The position numbers were made by a program, and so were the translations under genes. Below are positions 48,443 through 57,795 of a stretch of 64,000 bases of DNA, one piece after another; positions within the stretch are counted from its first letter, which is position 1; each line of letters starts with the position of its first letter. Under the pieces are notes generated by a model. The model was not told where the DNA came from and did not search any database. It saw only the letters and a program-made list of their open reading frames with translations. This DNA comes from Chloroflexota bacterium (GTDB lineage Bacteria; Chloroflexota; Anaerolineae; Aggregatilineales; J027): positions 248,001 to 312,000 of the forward strand of contig QMIT01000005.1 of the NCBI GenBank assembly GCA_024434115.1, read 5' to 3'.

Positions 48443-51439
48443 ATGATGATGTCCAAATTCGTTGAACGTTTTCGCTTCTATATCAAACATTCGGTGAATG
48501 ACCTGCGCGTCAATAAATTTCGCACTTTTTTCGCGCTGTTGTGTATCACCGTCGGGGTCGGCTCAATTGTTGGGCTGCAAACCTTCGGCGTCATTATCGA
48601 AAACACCCTCTCCGGCAACTTGCAAGAAAGCAACCGGGGGGACATCCGCCTCTCGCCGTATGACAGTTTTGCTGAGGATGAAGAAGGTGTCAATTCCAGC
48701 GGAGGCCAAGATCGCGGTGAACGCGAGGGCGTGTTAGCTGAGGATTATGGCTTTTCACTAGAGGGTGTTGGCAAAATCCGCGACTATTTGCAGGAGCGTT
48801 TCCCAGAAGCCATTGGCGATGCTGAAGCCAACGTGACCTATTCAATCATCGGTGTTAACGATGGGCCGGGATCGGTTGAATTGCCCGAACGCGATACCTT
48901 TGAGGCGATCACCCAGCCCTATTTTGTCGAGATAGACAAATATCCCCTCTATGGGACGCTGGAAGATGAAGAGGGCCGTCCCATCTCGGAGTTAATCCAA
49001 GAACCAACCGATATTGTCATTAGCCGTAACCTAGCGGATAGCTTGGAAGCCGAGGTTGGGAATCAGGTCAAAATTGGTGGGTCAACGCAACGCTTCACCA
49101 TCCGGGGGATTATGGATACCCGCGAAGAAGCAGGATTTGAGAATATCTTGGGGTCATTGTTTGGCTATTGGTTTGTGGATGTCAATGCCTTGCCCTTGTT
49201 TGAACCCCAAGATGAAAACGGAAATTATCCGGCGCTAGAAGATATGGACTTGCACATTGGCTCAGTCTTCATCCGATTGGAGGACACCGAAGCCGTAGAA
49301 CAGATCAGCGATGCGTTGGATCGGCGTTTCCCCTATTCCAGCAATACCACGACCAATGACCTGCGGGAAGATAATGAAGACCTTGCCCAGTTCGTCAATC
49401 AGGCCGTAAGTTTGGTTGGGTTGGTGTCGCTGCTGTTGGGTGGCATTGGGATTATCAACACGATGTTGGTGGTGGTACGGCGGCGCACGCTCGAGGTGGC
49501 CGTGCTGAAAACGCTGGGTCTGCAACCGGGCGAGGTCACGACCTTGTTCCTTGTCGAATCGGCCATCATGGGCTTTTTGGGTGGCTTGATGGGTATTCCG
49601 TTTGGCTGGTTGGTGGCGCTGTTTTTTGAGCGATTTGGCGAAACGTTCTTTAACGCCAATCTTGCTTTCACGCCAGCGGTTGTTCCCGCATTGACGGGGT
49701 TGTTGGTTGGGGTCGTCATCACCACGATTTTCGGATTTTTGCCCACATTGACGGCGGGGCAGGTTCGTCCAAGCAGTGTTTTGCGGCCCAACGACAATAT
49801 CATTCCACGCACCGGGATTGCGCTGTCCTTTGCCGCGATTCTCGTGGTTATTATGGCCCTTAGCTTGGTCGCGCAGGGCTTCATTGGTGATCTGGTGGAC
49901 GTGGATATTTTAAGGCTTTTCTCCACCATCACAGGTGGCATTCTCGGTTTCCTCATCGGCCTAGCGATGTTGATAGGCGGGTTGTGGCGCTCATGGACCG
50001 GCCATAACCAGATTCTGAGAATTTTGCGCTGGCCCGTCGTTTTCTTCGGGGTGCCTTTGGCGGGGGCGGCCTTTGGCTACTTTGTGCAGGCGCTGGTCGT
50101 CCTTGTGGTCACGTCCATCGCGGTTGGCGTGCTGTATATGGTGCTGTGGGTACTCATTTGGGTCGTGGGGCGTTTCTTCCCGACCTTCCGCATTGTGGAT
50201 TTGAAAGTGGCCTTGCGGGCGATGTTGGCGACCAAGAGCCGGGGTGCTTCCGCGTTGTTGGCGCTGGTCATCGGCATCTTTACCCTCAGCGTGATGGTCA
50301 TGTTGGTGCAAACCATCAAAGACTACTTTCAGGATTTCCTGATTGACTTCACGGGCGGCAATGTGATTGTGTTTGTCGCTGTACAGGGCGATACGGACAA
50401 GCAACTTGAGCAGCGGCTGACGGAAATCGAGTATCTGGACAGCTATACTCAAGTCAATACCTACGAAACCCGCTTTGTCTCCTATGAAGATGTAAGCGAA
50501 GATCGGGTCTACAATAGCATTGCCCAGCTTAAACCGCGTGTGTATGCGGGTGCGCCTCCCATGACCGAAGGCAACGATTTGTATAACGATCTCGAAGGCT
50601 TCTTTGAGATGGTAGATGGCCGTGATGTGGTCTCCAATCTGCCCGATGTAGATTTTCAGGCAGGCCGTCAACTCAATGCGCAGGATTCGAACCAGCCCTT
50701 GTTGGTCATGGAACAGACCCTCGCGGTGGATGCGGCAGGTTTTGATGTTGGGGATAAGATCACATTTGAGTTTATTTCGCCGATGGGTCGGGGCGAACCC
50801 CAAGAAGTCACCTTTACGATTGTCGGGCTGTCGGAATCGAGCGAAGGGTTTGCCATAGATAGCTCTCAAATCTATGTGCCGCGTGCCTCCCTACCGGAAT
50901 CCATCACACCAGCCAGCATTCGTATCGTCGTAGATATGCCGGATGACAAAGTGAACCAACTGCGCCGCGATTTGTCGGATATTCCGGGGGCCTTTGTCTT
51001 GGAGACACGCTTGTTAAGCGATCTGCTCAATCGGATTTTGGACACCTTTACGGCCCTGCCCACCATCCTTGCAGGTGTCGCGCTGTTCACAGGTGGCATC
51101 GTCGTTGCCAACGCGATTGCTTTGTCTACAATGGAACGGCGGCGCGAAATCGCCATTATGAAGGCCGTCGGGTTACAGCGGCGGCGTGTCTTGGGGATGC
51201 TACTGATGGAAAACAGCATTATGGGCCTGCTGGCAGGTCTGATTGGCGTCGGCGTGAGTGTGCTGATTCTGCTGCTGCTGCTGATCGCGGTATTTGAGCG
51301 TGAATTGGGCACAAGCATCCCGATTGTGACGGCCCTAACCTTGATGCTGGCCTGCGTTGCGATTTCGCTTGTTGCGGCGCTACTTTCCGTGTGGGGTGCA
51401 TCCAGCGAAAAACCACTGAAGGTCTTGCGCTACGAGTAA
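48443..51439 (+). CDS. Large FtsX-like (MacB-type) permease with two FtsX modules
   Basis: 998 residues. An N-terminal helix (FRTFFALLCITVGVGSIVGL) is followed by an extracellular MacB-PCD-like domain and a three-helix FtsX unit (LVSLLLGGIGIINTMLVVVR, with LEVAVLKTLGLQPGEV). Four further helices follow, then a second half with its own extracellular domain and final FtsX unit (IVVANAIALSTMERRREIAI, then MKAVGLQRRRVLGMLLMENS). The two halves give 10 or more helices in one chain, so a single permease probably pairs with the ATPase dimer. Lipid, peptide or lipoprotein handling is the best guess. It has no periplasmic adaptor gene beside it. Confidence 0.9.
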   Translation: MMMSKFVERFRFYIKHSVNDLRVNKFRTFFALLCITVGVGSIVGLQTFGVIIENTLSGNLQESNRGDIRLSPYDSFAEDEEGVNSSGGQDRGEREGVLAEDYGFSLEGVGKIRDYLQERFPEAIGDAEANVTYSIIGVNDGPGSVELPERDTFEAITQPYFVEIDKYPLYGTLEDEEGRPISELIQEPTDIVISRNLADSLEAEVGNQVKIGGSTQRFTIRGIMDTREEAGFENILGSLFGYWFVDVNALPLFEPQDENGNYPALEDMDLHIGSVFIRLEDTEAVEQISDALDRRFPYSSNTTTNDLREDNEDLAQFVNQAVSLVGLVSLLLGGIGIINTMLVVVRRRTLEVAVLKTLGLQPGEVTTLFLVESAIMGFLGGLMGIPFGWLVALFFERFGETFFNANLAFTPAVVPALTGLLVGVVITTIFGFLPTLTAGQVRPSSVLRPNDNIIPRTGIALSFAAILVVIMALSLVAQGFIGDLVDVDILRLFSTITGGILGFLIGLAMLIGGLWRSWTGHNQILRILRWPVVFFGVPLAGAAFGYFVQALVVLVVTSIAVGVLYMVLWVLIWVVGRFFPTFRIVDLKVALRAMLATKSRGASALLALVIGIFTLSVMVMLVQTIKDYFQDFLIDFTGGNVIVFVAVQGDTDKQLEQRLTEIEYLDSYTQVNTYETRFVSYEDVSEDRVYNSIAQLKPRVYAGAPPMTEGNDLYNDLEGFFEMVDGRDVVSNLPDVDFQAGRQLNAQDSNQPLLVMEQTLAVDAAGFDVGDKITFEFISPMGRGEPQEVTFTIVGLSESSEGFAIDSSQIYVPRASLPESITPASIRIVVDMPDDKVNQLRRDLSDIPGAFVLETRLLSDLLNRILDTFTALPTILAGVALFTGGIVVANAIALSTMERRREIAIMKAVGLQRRRVLGMLLMENSIMGLLAGLIGVGVSVLILLLLLIAVFERELGTSIPIVTALTLMLACVAISLVAALLSVWGASSEKPLKVLRYE

Positions 51440-51511
51440 TACAGATCCGCGTAATTCATAGGTTTTTAGAACAATGGGTAATGCGGTTTAACGATTTGAG
51501 CAGGATATTTT

Positions 51512-51569
51512 CGTAGGGGATGACCCTGTGTCATCCCAACAAGGGCGGGTACGGCGACCCGCCCCTACG
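51512..51569. repeat. Composite of two GTAGGGG-type palindromes
   Basis: CGTAGGGGATGACCCTGTGT with CATCCC is directly followed by AAGGGCGGGTACGGCGACCC with GCCCCTACG. Two hairpins of the same family thus lie head to tail with CGTAGGGG/CCCCTACG at both outer ends. Confidence 0.65.
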
Positions 51570-51655
51570 ATTGATGTCTAACCCGCACAAACCCATTGTT
51601 GGGGGTGATATAGCCACCCTTCAGCCGAATTCTGTTCTGAAATAACAGAGAACGT

Positions 51656-51690
51656 AAAAACCCCCTTCACATCATGCGGAGGGGGTTTTG
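51656..51690. terminator. Bidirectional intrinsic terminator
   Basis: AAAACCCCCT pairs with AGGGGGTTTT across a short loop. It lies 24 bases past the hsp20 stop on the minus strand and also suits readthrough from the MacB-type operon on the plus strand. Confidence 0.85.
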
Positions 51691-51713
51691 ATTTCCCCTA
51701 AATTTTAGGGAAA

Positions 51714-52157
51714 TTAGTTATTGGACTGAATGACCTTGTTGGTCTTGATGTTGATCTGGCGCGGCTGCACTTCGGGTACTTTGGGCAGTTCGAGGGTCAG
51801 CACACCGTTTTCATAGGTCGCTTCTACCGCGTCGGCGTTGACGGGTTGGGGCAGGTTGATACTGCGGCTCAGGTTGCCATAATACCGTTCTTGCACATGC
51901 ACGCGCGTGCCTTCCGCAACTTCCGAGCGCACAACTTCGGCGCTGATGGTCAAAACGCCATCATGCAGGCGGACATTGATGTTGTCAGTGGTCAGACCGG
52001 GTAGATCGGCCACGACGGTGTAGTGGGTGTCCGTTTCTTGCACATCGAGGTTGAATGCGGCGTTTTGAGTCGGCCATGACGCCCGCCATGCTTGGTCAAG
52101 CGCACTTTGCATCGCGGCCATTTCACGGAAAGGATTCCAACGAACAATCGTGGTCAT
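51714..52157 (-). CDS. hsp20: Small heat shock protein, Hsp20/alpha-crystallin family
   Basis: 147 residues from an ATG with GGAGTG upstream. The N-terminal WNPFREMAAMQ is followed by the alpha-crystallin domain at about 36-137 (FNLDVQETDTHYTVVADLPG, then INVRLHDGVLTISAE). The domain closes with the conserved ATYENGVLTLELPK, and a short tail PRQINIK replaces the I-x-I motif that links dimers into oligomers. It holds unfolding proteins without ATP for refolding by DnaK. No CIRCE inverted repeat is visible upstream, so control is not by an obvious HrcA site. Confidence 0.95.
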   Translation of the reverse strand: MTTIVRWNPFREMAAMQSALDQAWRASWPTQNAAFNLDVQETDTHYTVVADLPGLTTDNINVRLHDGVLTISAEVVRSEVAEGTRVHVQERYYGNLSRSINLPQPVNADAVEATYENGVLTLELPKVPEVQPRQINIKTNKVIQSNN

Positions 52158-52277
52158 TTTGGTTCACTCCAATAGTTGCTTTGATTTCATGACCCTATTT
52201 TTACACCGCGACTATAAGAGGATTGTTGGCGCGATATAAAAAGTGTATCGGCGAAACATAAAATTTTTGTAGGCGAC

Positions 52278-52304
52278 AAAAAAAGACAGGCGTTACCCTG
52301 TCTT
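52278..52304 (-). terminator. Intrinsic terminator
   Basis: On the minus strand AAGACAGGGTAACGCCTGTC is followed by TTTTTTT, 65 bases after the PPC-domain gene. Confidence 0.85.
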
Positions 52305-52369
52305 GCTGGACTATTCAGTTGTCAATCTATGGTGGGTGTCCCCCAACGACCCAGTTGCCCTATGAGCGG

Positions 52370-53230
52370 CTACTGAGTCGCGGTTGCCGCAGGGGTGGGT
52401 GAGGAAGTCGGGGTGCTTGGCGAGGCGATGGCTGATGGACGAGCCTGCGTCGCAGCAGATTTGTGGGTTGATGCAGGGGTGGGGAAGTCCGGAAGATCTA
52501 AAACAGTCACAGCCGTTACGTCCTCCAACGGAACCCAACCATAGGCCGCGCCACCCAACCAGATGGAAACCCATATCTCGCCGTCCACACTGGCCGCACC
52601 TGTCACGATATAGGTGTCATAGCCACTGCTGTCGGCGTCGGCTGGCAAAATCACGTCGGCGCCATTGGAGCCAGCAATAACTTGGCTGCTGCCGGGGGCA
52701 ACAAAGGCGGGTTGGTTTTGACCCCAGTTAATCATCACAAGGCCCAAATGGGGCACGTTTTCGGCAGTCGGCCCAAAGGATAAGAAATCGCCCTCCGCGA
52801 CTAGGGTATATGCCCCTGTACCAAAGCCCAAATCTGTGCCGCTTACAAAGTCAGCCGTTGTTGCTCGGACGACAAAGCTGCCAGCGACAGGGGCAGCAAA
52901 GACGAGGTGAGCCGAAGCGCTGCACGGATTGTCGGCACCCGCTGGATGGCCGTCATCGTCGGAAGCGACCAGCGTGCCATTTTGATAGACCTGAATCAGA
53001 GGGTCGAAATCTGCCACTTTGCAGAGCATCATCAGGGTAACACTTTGGCCCGCATCCATTTCCAGAGCATAGCTGTCATAACCGTTGTTGGTATTGCCCG
53101 TTTCCCAAAGCAAATCACCATTGTAACCAACGGTTGCCGCCGATGCGCCTTTGGGGGTGAACACCACCGATGCGGCTACCACCATAATAAGTGTAGCCAC
53201 CAGCAGAATACTTAGTCGTTTTGCTGTCAT
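52370..53230 (-). CDS. Secreted PPC/SH3-like protein, paralog A
   Basis: 286 residues from ATG 53230, with GGAGG upstream. The signal peptide ends near GASAA. The first domain (about 35-150) fits the bacterial pre-peptidase C-terminal (PPC) pattern: DSYALEMDAGQSVTLMMLCK, FDPLIQVYQNGTLVASDDDG and GSFVVRATTADF. A second, SH3b-like domain contains VDGEIWVSIWLGGAAYGWVP. A Thr/Pro/Ser-rich tail closes the protein. Its neighbour at 53523-54278 is a diverged duplicate without the tail. PPC domains bind surfaces or assist secretion of enzymes, but neither paralog has a catalytic domain. Confidence 0.8.
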   Translation of the reverse strand: MTAKRLSILLVATLIMVVAASVVFTPKGASAATVGYNGDLLWETGNTNNGYDSYALEMDAGQSVTLMMLCKVADFDPLIQVYQNGTLVASDDDGHPAGADNPCSASAHLVFAAPVAGSFVVRATTADFVSGTDLGFGTGAYTLVAEGDFLSFGPTAENVPHLGLVMINWGQNQPAFVAPGSSQVIAGSNGADVILPADADSSGYDTYIVTGAASVDGEIWVSIWLGGAAYGWVPLEDVTAVTVLDLPDFPTPASTHKSAATQARPSAIASPSTPTSSPTPAATATQ

Positions 53231-53470
53231 TGTGAATTCCTCCATGTTGAATACGATTACAATGCGCAAAATCATATGCTATCGTAAGGCGGGGTCTAGG
53301 TGTTCACAAGGGGTCGGGGGGATGAATTTGGGCGGGTTCGGCGGCCAAAATTGTCTGGGTCAGGTGGCGATGGGGGTATAGGCTGACAGACCCATTCGCA
53401 AAAATGAGACGTTGAGAATCTGAGACAGTCATTCAATAACGACATGGCTACTTGGCTAATCGAAAAAATA

Positions 53471-53500
53471 AAGACAGGGGGTTGCCCTGCCTTCGTTTTT
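53471..53500 (-). terminator. Intrinsic terminator
   Basis: AAGACAGGG and CCCTGCCTT form a near-perfect stem between the two paralogs, with T runs on both sides. It lies about 25 bases past the stop of paralog B. Confidence 0.7.
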
Positions 53501-53522
53501 TTCATTCAATGCGGTTTGCTGC

Positions 53523-54278
53523 TTAGTTGATGGCTAATTGTCGTGTGGGTGTGACGCCCGATAGTGGCAGCCATCCATAATTTTCCCCGCCTAGCCACAC
53601 GGCAATCCAAACTTCGCCATCCACTTCGACGGCATCTGTGACCACATAGGTGTCATACCCACTGCCATCGGCATCGGCGGGTAGCCAAACATCCGCACCG
53701 TCGCTGCCACGAATGATTTCACCGCCGCCGGGGTTCACATAGGCGGGTTGGTGCTGACCGGTATCGAGCTTAACCTCGCCATAATTCGGGACATTATTGG
53801 CAACTGGGCCGAATGCGACAAAATCGCCGTCAATATAGATCTTGTAGCCGCCTGTGCCCCAGCCACCATTTGGCAAGGGTGGGTAGAAGGCCCAATAACT
53901 GGTGGCATGGACAATAAAATTCCCATCCACAAGGGCGGTCAACGACAGCAGGGAGCTATAGTCGCATACATCTTCGGGGCTGGTGGGATAACCGTCATCA
54001 TTCACGATGAGCAGGTTGCCCAGTGAATCATAAATCTCTAAATACGGGTCAAATTCCTCTTCCAAACATATCATTCCAATTTCAAAACTCTGGCCTGCTT
54101 TGACCGTCAGCGCATAGGCGTCCCATGCGTTGGTGGTGTCCCCATCTTCGGTAAACGTCAGGCTTCCAGTATACGATACATAAGCTGCCTCAGCCGAATG
54201 GGGCGATGATAGCCCGATTGCGAATACCGCCGCGAATGCCAAACACAAGGTAAGAAACAAACGTGATAATCGTTTCAT
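53523..54278 (-). CDS. Secreted PPC/SH3-like protein, paralog B
   Basis: 251 residues from an ATG with GGAGACC upstream and a signal peptide ending near SAEAA. It repeats paralog A module by module: DAYALTVKAGQSFEIGMICL, FDPYLEIYDSLGNLLIVNDD, GNFIVHATSYWAF, DGADVWLPADADGSGYDTYV and VDGEVWIAVWLGGENYGWLP. It lacks the Thr/Pro-rich tail of A. The shared Cys pair (C in MICL and in the DVCDYS region) may form a disulfide. Each gene has its own terminator, so they are separate units after a tandem duplication. Function is unknown. Confidence 0.8.
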   Translation of the reverse strand: MKRLSRLFLTLCLAFAAVFAIGLSSPHSAEAAYVSYTGSLTFTEDGDTTNAWDAYALTVKAGQSFEIGMICLEEEFDPYLEIYDSLGNLLIVNDDGYPTSPEDVCDYSSLLSLTALVDGNFIVHATSYWAFYPPLPNGGWGTGGYKIYIDGDFVAFGPVANNVPNYGEVKLDTGQHQPAYVNPGGGEIIRGSDGADVWLPADADGSGYDTYVVTDAVEVDGEVWIAVWLGGENYGWLPLSGVTPTRQLAIN

Positions 54279-54524
54279 ACAGGTCTCCCAACCATAAAGT
54301 AGCGTAAAAGATGGACTGCTCTTTTTTATGATAAGGCCATTTAAACACGATTACAATCAAGCAGGCACAAAAATTCATAAATTCTTCGTACTAAATTAGG
54401 GCAACAAACACAGCATTCTGAAAGTATTTGCTATTTTGCCCCATCCGAAAAAATTCCCCTGACCACCCACGAGCGACCAGAGGAATAAAAAAGGTTTGAA
54501 AGCGTGTCAGGCGAATGCCGGGGA

Positions 54525-56750
54525 TTAGTCTGCCCCACCGACCTCTGGCATTGCACCAGTGGAACGTTTGGTTTCGGGAGCGGCTTCCGCAGGTTCGGTG
54601 CGGTCAATGCCACCCGGCCACCATGTCCATTGACGGAAGAACGCGGCCAACGCGGGGTCGAGGATAGTACGCACCACAAAGGTGTCAATCAGAATGCCGA
54701 CGCTCACCGCGAACCCGATTTGCGCCAGACCGAGAATGCTGCCCGCCATCATTGCGCCGAATGTGCCCGCCACGATAATGCCCGCCGAGGTGATGATCGA
54801 GCCAGTGGCCTGCACAGAATGGTGAATGCCTTCGGGCGACCCATAGCGGCGGACTTCTTCTTTCATTCGGCCAAACAGGAAGATGCTGTAGTCAATGCCG
54901 AGGGCGACCAAGAATACAAACATGAAGAACGGCACCCACCACGTTAGTTCATCCGACCCCCAGATGATATTGGAGGCAAGACGGGTGATGCCGAGTGTGG
55001 TGGTGTAGCTCAATAGGATGGTGCCAATCAGGTACATGGGGGCGACGATGCTGCGCAGCATAATCATGAGGATGATGAAAATACCACCCAACACCAGCGC
55101 AATCGTCAAGCGTTGATCGCCCGCCAGATAATCGCGGATGTCGGTGTTGACCGCCGTCGAACCATCCAAGCCGGATTTGTGGGAATTGTCTTTGAGCACA
55201 TCCTTGATGTCTTCGGTGGTGTCCATCGCCTGTTTGCTGTACGGTTCATCCTTTAGCACGATTTCAAAACGGGCTGCATTGGTCGCAGGATTGACAAAGG
55301 TGCTGCTGAGATACTGCTGGACATCAGTGGGTAGCTCAACGCCGGGGCCGAGGGGCTGTGATGCGCTGCGCACATAGGCTACACCGTCCAATTGGGAGAT
55401 TTCAGCGGTGAGGACGGTTGCATTGGTCAAGAGGTCGCCGCCGTCGAAAATCGCCAACCCGGTCAGTGGCTGCATTTGTCCCGCGCCGATATGATCTTCC
55501 AAGACACGGAAGCCTTCTACCGATTCAGAATCTTGGGGCATGTCGGAGAGCGTGTCATAGGTTTGCTGCTGCAAGAGGCCATAGACCGCCATTGGGGCCA
55601 TTACCACCACAATCAAGAGGATGGTTTGCAGTGGACGGGCGCTCACCCATTGGCTGGTACGTTTATAAATTGCACCCGTGTTGCGGTGGTGCGGTTTGGC
55701 AGGCCAGAAGGCCCATTTGCCCAAGAGACCGAGTAGCGCGGGGGTCAGGGTCAGACCAGCGAGCAGACTTACTATCACACCAATCGCAAGGGTTGGGCCA
55801 GTCGTGTTGAACAATCCAAGCGCGGAGAAGCTCATCGCCATGAAACCGACCACTACCGTTCCGGCACTGCTGGAAATAGACTCCCCGACGCGGTGTACAG
55901 TGTTGCGCACGGCCTTACGAGATTTTAATCCATCGGCCATTTCTTCTTGGAAGCGGCTAATCAGGAACAAGCAGTAATCTGTCCCAGCGCCGTACATCAC
56001 CACAATCAGCAGCATGGTCGCTGTACCGGAAATCGTCAGGGTGCTTTCCGCCAACCACGCCACAATCCCACGTGCAATGAGGAAGGCCACTGTCACCACC
56101 CCCAACGGAATCAATGGGGAAACGGGGGAGCGATAAATCACCAGCAAAATCACGACCACCAGCACGAGGGTGACAAAGATGGTGCGATCAACACTGGAGG
56201 TAATGGCTTCATCATATTCCGAGAAGATAGCCACCTCGCCAGTGCGGTAGGTATTAAGGGAGGCGGGGGAGGCTTTTAATTCATCGCCCAGCGCTTTTAA
56301 GACTTCGCGGCGCTGTTCGAGATCGGTGGTGTTGACCGCCACTACGACCATTGCTACCTGCTGATCGGCAGAAATCAATCCGCCTGCCGCTTCGGGATTT
56401 AGGGTGGGGGAGGTGACGGAGGCGATATGCTTAGGGGCGTTTTCGCTGACCAACCAATTGCTGACCTGACCGATAAAGGCGGTGTTGACTTCGTTGGTTA
56501 CGGTTGAGCCATCGGTGGCTTCAAACACAACCACGATGCTGCCGTCACTGGCCTGCTGTGGGAAATGCTCGTTGACCAGTTGACTGCCAACGGTGGATGA
56601 CGCATCATCCGGCAAGAAATTCGACTGATCGTTGCTGGTTACTTCTTCGAGATTGGGGGCCAAGACCGTAATGGCAATGGCGACGATAATCCAGCCAAAC
56701 AACAGCGGGATACGATAGCGGTCAGCGAACCGACCAATAGTGCTAAACAT
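54525..56750 (-). CDS. MMPL/RND family exporter
   Basis: 741 residues from ATG 56750, with GAGGAG nine bases upstream (a GTG lies five codons earlier). It has the two-fold RND layout: an N-terminal helix (IPLLFGWIIVAIAITVLAP), a large external domain, a six-helix bundle with YGAGTDYCLFLISRFQEEMA, then the second helix, external domain and bundle with VALGIDYSIFLFGRMKEEV. The Asp-Tyr pairs in the fourth helices are the proton-relay residues of MmpL3-like pumps. It would export lipids or drugs using the proton gradient. A TetR gene lies 237 bases upstream on the same strand and is the likely regulator. Confidence 0.92.
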   Translation of the reverse strand: MFSTIGRFADRYRIPLLFGWIIVAIAITVLAPNLEEVTSNDQSNFLPDDASSTVGSQLVNEHFPQQASDGSIVVVFEATDGSTVTNEVNTAFIGQVSNWLVSENAPKHIASVTSPTLNPEAAGGLISADQQVAMVVVAVNTTDLEQRREVLKALGDELKASPASLNTYRTGEVAIFSEYDEAITSSVDRTIFVTLVLVVVILLVIYRSPVSPLIPLGVVTVAFLIARGIVAWLAESTLTISGTATMLLIVVMYGAGTDYCLFLISRFQEEMADGLKSRKAVRNTVHRVGESISSSAGTVVVGFMAMSFSALGLFNTTGPTLAIGVIVSLLAGLTLTPALLGLLGKWAFWPAKPHHRNTGAIYKRTSQWVSARPLQTILLIVVVMAPMAVYGLLQQQTYDTLSDMPQDSESVEGFRVLEDHIGAGQMQPLTGLAIFDGGDLLTNATVLTAEISQLDGVAYVRSASQPLGPGVELPTDVQQYLSSTFVNPATNAARFEIVLKDEPYSKQAMDTTEDIKDVLKDNSHKSGLDGSTAVNTDIRDYLAGDQRLTIALVLGGIFIILMIMLRSIVAPMYLIGTILLSYTTTLGITRLASNIIWGSDELTWWVPFFMFVFLVALGIDYSIFLFGRMKEEVRRYGSPEGIHHSVQATGSIITSAGIIVAGTFGAMMAGSILGLAQIGFAVSVGILIDTFVVRTILDPALAAFFRQWTWWPGGIDRTEPAEAAPETKRSTGAMPEVGGAD

Positions 56751-56847
56751 GGAACTGCTCCTCACCTTATGTTATAATGAACGTCAAAGACAGGACTAGC
56801 CGTTGTGATCCCGGCAGATCAAAAGGAACGGCGGTTGATTGTCAACT

Positions 56848-56881
56848 AAAAGGGTTGCCCGAAAAATGGCAGCCCTTTTTG
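56848..56881. terminator. Terminator-like inverted repeat
   Basis: AAAAGGGTTGCC and GGCAGCCCTTTTT form a stem with one G-T mismatch, between the tetR gene and the MMPL gene. It has T runs on both strands and so may limit readthrough from tetR into the exporter. Confidence 0.6.
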
Positions 56882-56987
56882 CATTAAGGGTAGTGACGCG
56901 GCGATCCCGGCATGATTGGCGCGATGCACTTCCCTCCGACGCAAATCCCAAAATAGGGTACTGGGCGTTACATAGGCAGTTCTCCGA

Positions 56988-57620
56988 CTATGGACTTTGC
57001 ATATTGCTGTGATGAATGAAATTGACTTCGATGCCGCGTGTCAGAATTGAGACATACATCTGGGCCATTTCATCTGGGGTATATTCATTGGGATGCTGTG
57101 ACCACCAGCACATGAGTTGAAACATGATACCCGCCATTGCGTTGGCGACAATCATCGGGGGGACAAGCGCATCATCTTTCCAAGTACATTCGCGCATGAT
57201 GTTCTCTTCCCACGCTTGGGCGATAAACTCACGGGCCATCGCTTGAAGGCGGAAAGAGCCACCACGTCCAAACACAATCTGCATCAATTGAGGGTGATCT
57301 TGTACATAGTCAAAGATTAATCGAGCGACTCGATACATCCCTTCTTGAAAGGTGTGATCCGGTGGGAGGATGTTTTCTTTATCCTCGACCTGTGTGCGTA
57401 CCTCGACAAATCCTCGCATGGCAAGCGCCTCAATTAAGTCCTCTTTATCGTTAAAATGCAGATAGAAGGTGCGCTTGCTAACGTTGGCGGCTTCTGTGAT
57501 GTCGAGCACCGACGCGGCCTCGTAGCCCATACGGCTGAAAACCTGTTCGGCAGCATCCAACAAGCGCTGGCGGGTTTCCAGTTTACGTTGTTCGTGGCGG
57601 TCTAGTGCAGGAGTAGTCAT
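56988..57620 (-). CDS. TetR family regulator, probable repressor of the MMPL exporter
   Basis: 210 residues from ATG 57620; the frame further upstream is in the operator region. The HTH is RQRLLDAAEQVFSRMGYEAA, then LDITEAANVSKRTFYLHFND. The C-terminal ligand domain has FDYVQDHPQLMQIVFGRGGS and AMAGIMFQLMCWW. A perfect 8-base palindrome (57640-57659) lies between the probable promoter and the start, the classic place for self-repression. The exporter gene downstream on the same strand suggests control of efflux by an exported compound, which is inference. Confidence 0.88.
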   Translation of the reverse strand: MTTPALDRHEQRKLETRQRLLDAAEQVFSRMGYEAASVLDITEAANVSKRTFYLHFNDKEDLIEALAMRGFVEVRTQVEDKENILPPDHTFQEGMYRVARLIFDYVQDHPQLMQIVFGRGGSFRLQAMAREFIAQAWEENIMRECTWKDDALVPPMIVANAMAGIMFQLMCWWSQHPNEYTPDEMAQMYVSILTRGIEVNFIHHSNMQSP

Positions 57621-57639
57621 TGCGATTATTTTTATCCCT

Positions 57640-57659
57640 AGTGTGCAATAATGCACACT
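57640..57659. promoter_or_regulatory. TetR operator candidate
   Basis: AGTGTGCA, the spacer ATAA, then TGCACACT form a perfect inverted repeat that starts 20 bases upstream of the tetR ATG. Confidence 0.65.
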
Positions 57660-57795
57660 GCGTATACTATTGCATATAGGGTATAGAATTTCACGCCATG
57701 TGTCAAGTCCCCAAAATTGGGGAATCAGCAAAGCACGCTATGGCGGTACAATTCCCACTTGAATAGCCTATAACCAAAAGGACAAATCAATTGCC

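Noticed and set aside
49991..50869. Minus-strand open frame of 292 codons
   Set aside because: It is antisense to the FtsX-like permease and has a His/Gln-rich, shadow-type composition.
56766..56880. Possible small RNA on the plus strand, from TATAAT at 56773 to the hairpin at 56848
   Set aside because: No -35 box fits, and the hairpin is explained as a terminator for the minus-strand tetR gene. RNA-seq would be needed.
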